A program made the position numbers and the translations under genes. From an uncultured Lachnospiraceae bacterium (GTDB lineage: Bacteria > Bacillota > Clostridia > Lachnospirales > Lachnospiraceae): DNA of 12,532 nucleotides. Positions 7,114-12,532 of the stretch are shown piece by piece; position 1 is the first letter of the stretch; each line of letters opens with the position of its first letter. The notes beneath the pieces were generated by a model. It was not told the origin of the DNA and did no database searches. It worked only from the letters and a program-made list of their open reading frames with translations. Location of the stretch: the NCBI GenBank assembly GCA_934351705.1, contig CAKRJK010000013.1, positions 1 to 12,532 of the forward strand, written 5' to 3'.

Positions 7114-7995
7114 ATGGATCAGGCAGAGGGAATCAGAAACGTAATAAAAAGACAGAACCAAAAGCTGGTGTCAAATGCAAGAGTCATCACCATCACCAGC
7201 GGAAAAGGCGGAGTCGGAAAGTCAAATGTTGCCGTTAATATGGCAATACAACTGACAAAAATGGGAAAAAGAGTTATCATTTTTGATGCGGACTTAGGTC
7301 TTGCAAATGTTGAGGTTATGTTTGGGGCAATTCCGAAATATAATCTGAGTGATTTAATCTATAAAGGAAAAGACATCAGAGAGATTATTACAGAGGGTCC
7401 TATGGGAATCGGATTTATTTCAGGCGGTTCGGGGATTGTGAATATGAATAATCTGAGCAAAGACCAGATCGGTTATCTGGTGCATTGCCTATCGAAACTG
7501 GACGAGATGGCAGATGTGATATTGATCGACACGGGAGCAGGTGTGGCAGACAGCGTGCTGGAGTTTGTGATTGCAAGCCCGGAAGTTTTTCTGGTCACGA
7601 CACCGGAACCGAGTTCCCTGACGGACTCGTATTCTTTGATGAAAGCACTTTATCGCAATCCGAGTTTTTTGAAAAACGGAACAAAGATCAATGTCATTGC
7701 CAATAAGGTCAACAGTGTGGAAGAGGGCAATGTTGTATATGAAAAGCTAAATTCTGTGGTATCGCAGTTTTTGCACGGTTCCTTGAACTATTTGGGAATG
7801 ATCCCACAGGATGCCAATATAGAAAAGGCGGTAAGACATCAGAAGATTGTATCGGTGGAGGCACCGGATTCCAACGCTTCCAGAGCCTTTGAGCTTTTAG
7901 CGAAAAATCTTGTGAATGAGGAGCATGGCCAGTTTGTGATGAGAAAAGGCTTTTCACAATTTTTTTCCAATATGATTTATAAAAAGAAATATTAA
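7114..7995 (+). CDS. flhG: MinD-like ATPase FlhG (YlxH/FleN), flagellar number regulator
   Basis: FlhG is a MinD/ParA-type ATPase that stimulates the FlhF GTPase and limits or spaces flagella. The 293-residue protein begins MDQAEGIR, matching the N-terminal DQAxxLR motif with which FlhG is known to activate FlhF. The deviant Walker A motif SGKGGVGKS occupies 29-37 with signature K31 and K36. The switch I stretch DADLGLANVEVMFG starts at D58, and the Walker B-like LIDTGAG has D139. The C-terminus GFSQFFSNMIYKKKY is basic and probably amphipathic, consistent with the membrane-targeting helix known in MinD and FlhG (inference). The AGGAGG ribosome site lies inside the end of flhF; the gap is 3 bases. 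The genes downstream switch to c-di-GMP and chemotaxis functions. Confidence 0.95.
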   Translation: MDQAEGIRNVIKRQNQKLVSNARVITITSGKGGVGKSNVAVNMAIQLTKMGKRVIIFDADLGLANVEVMFGAIPKYNLSDLIYKGKDIREIITEGPMGIGFISGGSGIVNMNNLSKDQIGYLVHCLSKLDEMADVILIDTGAGVADSVLEFVIASPEVFLVTTPEPSSLTDSYSLMKALYRNPSFLKNGTKINVIANKVNSVEEGNVVYEKLNSVVSQFLHGSLNYLGMIPQDANIEKAVRHQKIVSVEAPDSNASRAFELLAKNLVNEEHGQFVMRKGFSQFFSNMIYKKKY

Positions 7996-8023
7996 ACCAG
8001 TAAAAGACAATCAAGGAGGAGAA

Positions 8024-8764
8024 ATGGTTTCGGATATTTTGCGACCGGGTGACAAAGTTGAAATTAATAGTTTACGCAAGACGGGCAGCGCACATTTAAG
8101 TGAAACCGAATCTTGCGATTATATGAGCAGAATACAGGGTGTCAATCAGGATGGAACCATTGATATCGCGATGCCGATTGTAGAGGGAAAATATGTCCTT
8201 CTGCATCTGGGTGTGTCATTTGAGTTTGTGTTCTATGCCAATAACAGCTTATATAAGGCTACAGGAACGGTCAAAGAGCGGTTTAAAAGCAACAATATTT
8301 ATATGCTGCGGATTGAATTAAAGACGCCGCTCGGCAAGCTGCAAAGAAGAGAATTTTATCGTTTTCCGTGTGTGATGGATTTCAAATATTATCACATAGA
8401 CGAAGAACAGGCAAAGTTGGAGGATGCAGAGGATATTCTGGAGAGCCTGCGTGACGAGAATTTCTATGAGAAAGAGAAGAAAGGCACGATTTTGGATTTG
8501 AGCGGCGGCGGAGCAAGGTTTGTCGCAGGGGAAAATTTGGACGTCAATCAGGAAGTGCTGTGTGTGATTTATCTGGACGGGGAAAGTCAGGATAATATTT
8601 TGTATGTGCGAAGCAAAATTTTGACAAATAAAAAGCTGGAGGCACCGGAGCCGAAGTTTGAGCATCGCATTGAATTTGTGGGGATGAAGAGCAAAACGAG
8701 GGAAGAGATTATCCGTTATATTTTTGAAGAGGAACGGAGAATGCGAAAAAGCGAGAACAGGTGA
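8024..8764 (+). CDS. PilZ-domain c-di-GMP receptor, YcgR/MotI (DgrA)-like flagellar brake protein
   Basis: The 246-residue protein has two parts. The N-terminal region (about 1-100) has the form of the PilZN/YcgR-N beta domain, opening with LRPGDKVEINSLRK and including GTVKERFKSNNIYMLRIEL. The PilZ domain follows, with the c-di-GMP-binding RxxxR at 109-113 (REFYR) and DxSxxG at 158-163 (DLSGGG). Both binding motifs are complete, so ligand binding is likely. In the family, such proteins slow or disengage the motor (YcgR in enterics, MotI in Bacillus), but the target here is not visible. About 44 residues separate the two motifs; the part at about 122-150 is mostly acidic (DEEQAKLEDAEDIL and beyond) and looks like an insertion. 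A strong AAGGAGGAG ribosome site precedes the ATG. In Bacillus the equivalent gene is outside the fla/che operon. Confidence 0.9.
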   Translation: MVSDILRPGDKVEINSLRKTGSAHLSETESCDYMSRIQGVNQDGTIDIAMPIVEGKYVLLHLGVSFEFVFYANNSLYKATGTVKERFKSNNIYMLRIELKTPLGKLQRREFYRFPCVMDFKYYHIDEEQAKLEDAEDILESLRDENFYEKEKKGTILDLSGGGARFVAGENLDVNQEVLCVIYLDGESQDNILYVRSKILTNKKLEAPEPKFEHRIEFVGMKSKTREEIIRYIFEEERRMRKSENR

Positions 8765-8771
8765 GAATAGA

Positions 8772-9830
8772 ATGAAAAATATTTTAGTTGTAGATGACTC
8801 TGCACTTATGAGAAGGGTTATCTGTGATATAATCAATACAGATAGTTCATTCCAGGCAAAAGACGTTTGTAGAAACGGTTTGGAAGCATATGAGAGACTC
8901 AAGACCACTTCCTATGATGCGGTGATTTTGGATGTCAATATGCCAAAGATGGACGGCTTGGAACTGTTAGAACAACTTCAAAAGGATAAGATCAAGGCAA
9001 CCGTGATCATGGTGAGTACGCTGACGAAAAAAGATGCGGCGGTTACCATGTTAGCGATGGAACGCGGAGCGGTAGACTTTGTTGAAAAGCCGACGAACAT
9101 CATGGATGCAAGATGTGACGGTTTTCAGGGAAATCTGTTGCAGATATTACACGGTGTCTTGGAACAACCGGACGTAAAAACGGAGGCGGAGGTTCCGACA
9201 AGGGCAAGGCAGGCATCGGCACCGACATCCCGGGCGAGAGCCACAGGCGACAATAAACTGGTCGCACTGGCGTGTTCGACGGGAGGACCGAAAGCATTGC
9301 AGAGCGTCATACCGTATCTTCCGAAGAATCTGAATGCACCGGTTGTTTTGGTTCAGCATATGCCGGCGGGATTTACCAGATCTATGGCGGAGAGGCTGGA
9401 TGAGTTGAGTGAGATTTCCGTAAAGGAAGCCGAGGACGGAGAAGTTTTAAAAAAAGGAACTGTCTATATTGCACCGGGTGGTAAGCATATGTTAGTCAAA
9501 AAGGCGGAGGGAGCAGGTCACAGAATCAGTTTGAGTGACGCACCCGCAATCGGAGGACTCAGACCTTGTGCAAATGTTACCTATGAATCATTGCAGGAAT
9601 GTGATTATGATGAAGTGGTCTGTGTCGTGCTGACCGGTATGGGAGCAGACGGAACACAGGGTATTACAACCCTGAAAAAACACAAACCGATCTACACCAT
9701 AGCACAGGATGCAAAAAGTTGCGTAGTATACGGGATGCCAAAGGCGATTGCAAATGCCGGTATTGTGGATGAAGTAGTTACCTTGACTGATGTTGCACGC
9801 TCAATAACTAAGAATGTGGGGGTAAGATGA
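8772..9830 (+). CDS. cheB: Chemotaxis protein-glutamate methylesterase/deamidase CheB
   Basis: CheB removes methyl groups from receptor glutamates and deamidates glutamines during adaptation. The 352-residue protein has an N-terminal receiver domain (1-120) with D8/D9, phosphoacceptor D54 (LDVNMPKMDG) and the lysine of VEKP. An Ala/Arg/Thr-rich linker (about 138-158) follows, then the esterase domain with catalytic S169 (ACSTGGP), H196 (VQHMPAGFT) and D293 (GMGADG). The ATG at 8772 is preferred: it gives the family N-terminus MKNILVVDDSALMR, with an AGGTGAG ribosome site 6 bases ahead that overlaps the pilZ stop. An in-frame ATG at 8724 lies inside pilZ and would add an unrelated 16-residue tail. 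CheA is the expected phosphodonor. A cysteine (C168) next to the nucleophile is slightly unusual. Confidence 0.96.
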   Translation: MKNILVVDDSALMRRVICDIINTDSSFQAKDVCRNGLEAYERLKTTSYDAVILDVNMPKMDGLELLEQLQKDKIKATVIMVSTLTKKDAAVTMLAMERGAVDFVEKPTNIMDARCDGFQGNLLQILHGVLEQPDVKTEAEVPTRARQASAPTSRARATGDNKLVALACSTGGPKALQSVIPYLPKNLNAPVVLVQHMPAGFTRSMAERLDELSEISVKEAEDGEVLKKGTVYIAPGGKHMLVKKAEGAGHRISLSDAPAIGGLRPCANVTYESLQECDYDEVVCVVLTGMGADGTQGITTLKKHKPIYTIAQDAKSCVVYGMPKAIANAGIVDEVVTLTDVARSITKNVGVR

Positions 9831-9831
9831 C

Positions 9832-11940
9832 ATGGATGTAAGCCAATATCTTGAAATTTTTATTGATGAGACAAATGGTCATTTACAGAGCTTAAGCGAC
9901 CATATTATGATTTTGGAAAAAGAACCGGAGAACACGGAGACGATAAATGAGATTTTCCGTGCGGCACATTCGCTCAAAGGAATGGCCGGAACAATGGGAT
10001 TCAAACGTATGCAGCGTTTGACACATGACATGGAAAACGTATTTCAGGAGATCAGAAACGGTGAGATGAAAGTTACCAGTGACCTGATCGACGTATTATT
10101 TGATTGTCTGGATGCGATCGAGGCATATCTGGATAACATCAAGGCAAGTTCCGATGAGGGAACAAACGATAATGAAGCGATTATCAAAGAATTGAATGAT
10201 ATTCTCGCAAAGGGAACAGGAGCGGAACAACCGGCGGAGGAGCAGAAAACAGAAGAAGCACCGCAGGCAGAGCCGGAAAAAGCAGAAGAAAAACCGACAG
10301 AGAAACCGCAATTTGAATTAGATAACAAAGAAAAGGACGATGTCAAAGCAGCACAGGATGCAGGACAGAAAGTATATGCGATCACCGTTACCATCCAAAA
10401 AGAATGCCTGTTAAAAGCAGCACGTGCATTTTTGGTATTCAAGGCTGTGGAAGATTTCGGACATATTATCGTGTACCGTCCGTCTTCACAGGATATTGAG
10501 GATGAGAAGTTTGAATTTGAATTTTCTTTCTTCTTAGCAAGTGACGAGACCGATTTCGAGAAAATCCGTGCGGCAGCGGCTGCGGTATCCGAGATTGAAT
10601 CCGTAACAGGAGAATTGATTCCGGAAGCGGCATTTGAAGACAGCACAGAGGAAGAAGTAAAACCGGCAGAGGAAGAAAAAGCACCTCAGGCGGTAGAACA
10701 AGAGACAAAGCCGGCAGCTTCACAGCCGGGGAAACAGGAGAAAAAACCGGCGGCAAAGAGCAATAAAAACGCAAAACCGGTTGCAAACAGAACCATCCGT
10801 GTAGATATTGAGAAACTGGATGCTTTGATGAATCAGGTCAGCGAGTTGATTATCGCAAAGAACAGTCTGGTATCGATCGACAATATCGGAACGGCAAATG
10901 ATGTACAGAACCAGACCTTCCATGAGCAGATCGAGTATCTGGAGAGAATTACAACAGGTCTGCATGAGTCTGTCATGAAAGTAAGAATGGTTCCGATCGA
11001 GAGCGTTGTAAATAAGTTCCCGAGAATGATCCGCGACTTATCCAAGAAACTGGACAAGCAGATGGAATTGACCATGACCGGTGAAGACACCGAGTTGGAC
11101 AGAACCGTGGTAGATCAGTTGGGAGATCCGTTACAGCATTTGCTTAGAAACTCCGCAGATCACGGACTTGAAAATGCGGAACTTCGTAGAGAGCGCGGCA
11201 AATCCGAAGTGGGTTCCATTTTCTTAAATGCGTTCCAGGAAGGAAACAACGTAATCATTGAAGTCGGTGATGACGGAAACGGAATCGACACAGAGAGCGT
11301 TAAAAATAAAGCCATTGAAAGAGGCATTATCACACCGGAAGCAGCGGAGCAGATGACACAGAAAGAAATCACAGACCTGCTGTTCTTACCGAGTTTTTCT
11401 ATGGCAAAGAAAATATCCGACATTTCAGGACGAGGTGTAGGACTGGATGTTGTAAAATCAAATATCGAAGCATTGGGCGGTGATGTTGAGGTGCGTTCCA
11501 AACTCGGAGAGGGAACGAAATTCATCGTAAGACTGCCGTTGACATTAGCAATCATTCAGGCATTGATGGTTGAAATCAGAGATGAGAAATATGCGATTGC
11601 ACTCGGTTCTATCCAGACCATTGAATACATCTCAACAAGCGACATCAAGTATGTGGAGGCACAAGAGGTAATCCATATCCGCGGTACCGTAATTCCGTTG
11701 ATTCGTATGGATCAGGAATTAGATTTTGAACCGGTAGAAGACGGAGAGAACTTAACGGTTGTTATCGTACAAAAGGGAGATAAGATTGCAGGTCTTGTAA
11801 TTGACAACCTGATCGGACAGCAGGAAATTGTTATCAAATCTCTTGGTAAATATATCAGCACGACGAAACTGATTAGTGGAGCTACTATCTTAGGAGATGG
11901 TGAGGTTGCCTTAATCTTAGATGTCAATACATTAATGTAG
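9832..11940 (+). CDS. cheA: Chemotaxis histidine kinase CheA
   Basis: CheA is the cytoplasmic kinase of the receptor array. It autophosphorylates and passes phosphate to CheY and CheB. The 702-residue protein shows all five classic domains. P1 (Hpt) has phospho-accepting H46 in AAHSLKGMAGTMGF. A P2-like response-regulator docking domain lies at about 180-265. The P3 dimerisation domain starts near 321 (RTIRVDIEKLDALMNQVSEL). The P4 ATPase has an N box HLLRNSADHG (436-445), G1 DDGNG (480-484) and G2 GRGVGLD (533-539). The P5 CheW-like domain begins near 565. The two linkers around P2 (about 128-175 and 268-318) are rich in Glu, Lys, Pro and Ala and look disordered. The gene starts one base after the cheB stop with a GGGGGTAAG-like ribosome site. 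It is slightly longer than Bacillus CheA because of the linkers. Confidence 0.97.
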   Translation: MDVSQYLEIFIDETNGHLQSLSDHIMILEKEPENTETINEIFRAAHSLKGMAGTMGFKRMQRLTHDMENVFQEIRNGEMKVTSDLIDVLFDCLDAIEAYLDNIKASSDEGTNDNEAIIKELNDILAKGTGAEQPAEEQKTEEAPQAEPEKAEEKPTEKPQFELDNKEKDDVKAAQDAGQKVYAITVTIQKECLLKAARAFLVFKAVEDFGHIIVYRPSSQDIEDEKFEFEFSFFLASDETDFEKIRAAAAAVSEIESVTGELIPEAAFEDSTEEEVKPAEEEKAPQAVEQETKPAASQPGKQEKKPAAKSNKNAKPVANRTIRVDIEKLDALMNQVSELIIAKNSLVSIDNIGTANDVQNQTFHEQIEYLERITTGLHESVMKVRMVPIESVVNKFPRMIRDLSKKLDKQMELTMTGEDTELDRTVVDQLGDPLQHLLRNSADHGLENAELRRERGKSEVGSIFLNAFQEGNNVIIEVGDDGNGIDTESVKNKAIERGIITPEAAEQMTQKEITDLLFLPSFSMAKKISDISGRGVGLDVVKSNIEALGGDVEVRSKLGEGTKFIVRLPLTLAIIQALMVEIRDEKYAIALGSIQTIEYISTSDIKYVEAQEVIHIRGTVIPLIRMDQELDFEPVEDGENLTVVIVQKGDKIAGLVIDNLIGQQEIVIKSLGKYISTTKLISGATILGDGEVALILDVNTLM

Positions 11941-11953
11941 GGAGGTATTTGCA

Positions 11954-12418
11954 ATGGCAGAATATTTAGATACTGTAGAAGATGAAAAGAAACAATATAT
12001 TGTAATTACTTTTGGCAATGAACAATATGGAATTGATATCCGTTATGTTGATAATATTGTGCGTATGCAGAAGATTACAAGAGTGCCGAAGGCACAGGAC
12101 TTTTTCAAAGGGGTTATCAATCTGCGTGGTGAAGTGGTACCGGTTATGAGTCTGCGTGTAAAGATGGGCTTAGAGGAGGATGTATTTACAAACTCCAGCA
12201 GAATCATCATCTTAAAAATTGAACAGCAGGGAGTACTTGGCATTATCGTGGATGAAGTAAAAGAGGTTGTGACTTTAGGAAGCAGCGAGATAGACAGAGT
12301 TTCTCATCCGCCTAAGGATTTAAAGAGTACTTTTATTAACGGCATCGGTAAGAACGGAGATGACTTGATTTCTCTGTTTGATATCAACAGCTTAATTGAA
12401 GAAAAAGAAAATGAATAG
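11954..12418 (+). CDS. cheW: Chemotaxis coupling protein CheW
   Basis: CheW is the adaptor that joins chemoreceptors to the P5 domain of CheA in the signalling array. The 154-residue protein is a single CheW domain: the first strands read KKQYIVITFGNEQYGIDI, followed by VDNIVRMQKITRVPKAQDF and the hallmark GVINLRGEVVPV at 53-64, including the conserved R58. A later stretch, GVLGIIVDEVKEVVTL, and the ending INGIGKNGDDLISLFDIN fit the family. GGAGGT lies 7 bases before the ATG and begins directly after the cheA stop. There is no receiver domain, so it is CheW and not CheV. A hairpin follows the stop after 6 bases. Confidence 0.97.
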   Translation: MAEYLDTVEDEKKQYIVITFGNEQYGIDIRYVDNIVRMQKITRVPKAQDFFKGVINLRGEVVPVMSLRVKMGLEEDVFTNSSRIIILKIEQQGVLGIIVDEVKEVVTLGSSEIDRVSHPPKDLKSTFINGIGKNGDDLISLFDINSLIEEKENE

Positions 12419-12424
12419 CAAGGT

Positions 12425-12451
12425 TTGGATATAGCTTTTGGCTATATCCAA
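12425..12451 (+). terminator. Perfect 11-bp hairpin after cheW, possible attenuator or mRNA-processing element
   Basis: TTGGATATAGC at 12425-12435 pairs perfectly with GCTATATCCAA at 12441-12451 around a TTTTG loop. It lies 6 bases after the cheW stop in the only long gap of the window. The following bases (TCTTTATAT) are T-rich but contain no run of more than three T, so strong intrinsic termination is doubtful. The stem is also largely A/T. A partial terminator or a transcript-stabilising element between cheW and the next gene is the more likely reading (inference). Confidence 0.55.
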
Positions 12452-12478
12452 TCTTTATATAGGAGAATCAATCTAAGT

Positions 12479-12484
12479 AGGAGG
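12479..12484 (+). promoter_or_regulatory. Ribosome binding site of the 3'-terminal gene
   Basis: AGGAGG lies 4 bases before the ATG at 12489. Another SD-like AGGAGA at 12461-12466 has no start codon at useful distance. Confidence 0.75.
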
Positions 12485-12488
12485 AAAT

Positions 12489-12532
12489 ATGGGGAAATTT
12501 AGTTTGGAAGAAGTAAACGAACTATATATGGA
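12489..12532 (+). CDS. Start of a gene cut by the window end, probably cheC (CheY-P phosphatase)
   Basis: Only 14 codons are visible, reading MGKFSLEEVNELYM and running in frame to the window edge. The good ribosome site and continued open frame support a real gene. Position after cheW fits cheC, which follows cheW in the Bacillus and clostridial operons. The acidic N-terminal helix preceding a tyrosine-methionine pair resembles what I recall of clostridial CheC N-termini. CheC is a CheY-P phosphatase that partners with CheD. The family motifs lie beyond the window, so the name is an inference from context and no symbol is given. Confidence 0.6.
   Translation, partial: MGKFSLEEVNELYM

Noticed and set aside
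8725..8771. Longer CheB beginning at ATG 8724
   Set aside because: It would add 16 residues that overlap pilZ and do not resemble CheB; ATG 8772 has a ribosome site and the standard N-terminus.
8825..8833. Extended -10 promoter match TGATATAAT inside cheB
   Set aside because: The -10 is perfect, but no acceptable -35 lies 16-18 bases upstream and the site is well inside coding sequence far from the next start; chance is likely in AT-rich DNA.
8318..8908. 196-codon minus-strand open frame across the end of pilZ and start of cheB
   Set aside because: Both plus-strand genes are intact with catalytic or binding motifs; the antisense product is hydrophobic noise.
10044..10646. 200-codon minus-strand open frame opposite the cheA P1-P2 region
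   Set aside because: Its serine-rich composition is what results from reading the Glu/Ala-rich linker on the other strand.
1..12532. A previously undescribed system, mobile island or defence locus
   Set aside because: All genes but the truncated last one are identifiable members of the flagellar/chemotaxis operon in canonical order, all on one strand, with similar composition throughout and no integrase, transposase, tRNA, repeats or unexplained gene.

Overview
The window is a gapless, single-strand stretch of a flagellar and chemotaxis (fla/che) operon from a low-to-moderate-GC Gram-positive bacterium. The best guess is a motile Clostridia member of the Lachnospiraceae type (Roseburia/Agathobacter/Butyrivibrio-like). 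This rests on three points: the gene order matches the Bacillus/Clostridia fla/che operon (cheY-fliO-fliP-fliQ-fliR-flhB-flhA-flhF-flhG-cheB-cheA-cheW-[cheC]), CheY closely resembles Bacillus CheY, and a PilZ gene sits between flhG and cheB. The genus is an inference and is not proven by the sequence.

Layout. Bases 17-379 encode CheY, the single-domain response regulator. Bases 381-3807 encode the core of the flagellar type III export gate: FliO, FliP, FliQ, FliR and FlhB. FlhA, the large export-gate protein, follows at 3830-5863. FlhF and FlhG (5863-7995) are the SRP-type GTPase and the MinD-like ATPase that set flagellar number and placement. A PilZ-domain protein (8024-8764) is the probable c-di-GMP input to motility. 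CheB, CheA and CheW (8772-12418) form the signalling core that phosphorylates CheY. After cheW comes the only sizeable gap (70 bases), with a perfect 11-bp hairpin, and then the first 14 codons of a gene that is probably cheC, running off the end.

How the genes work together. FliO assists assembly of the FliP/FliQ/FliR export channel. FlhB and FlhA complete the gate that exports rod, hook and filament subunits, and FlhF/FlhG regulate where this machine is built. CheW couples CheA to chemoreceptors; CheA phosphorylates CheY, which acts on the motor switch, and CheB, which demethylates receptors. The PilZ protein probably adjusts motor behaviour when c-di-GMP is high. Genes are tightly packed, with 0-30 base gaps, a TAATG overlap at flhA/flhF and one-base gaps at fliR/flhB and cheB/cheA, so extensive translational coupling is expected.

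All genes appear intact, and all catalytic or signature residues I checked are present. I saw no mobile element, tRNA/rRNA, CRISPR array or foreign-looking segment. I did not find a previously undescribed system here. The points most worth checking are the acidic insertion in the PilZ domain, the hairpin after cheW, a good SigA-like promoter match inside the end of flhA, and the TTG start of flhB.
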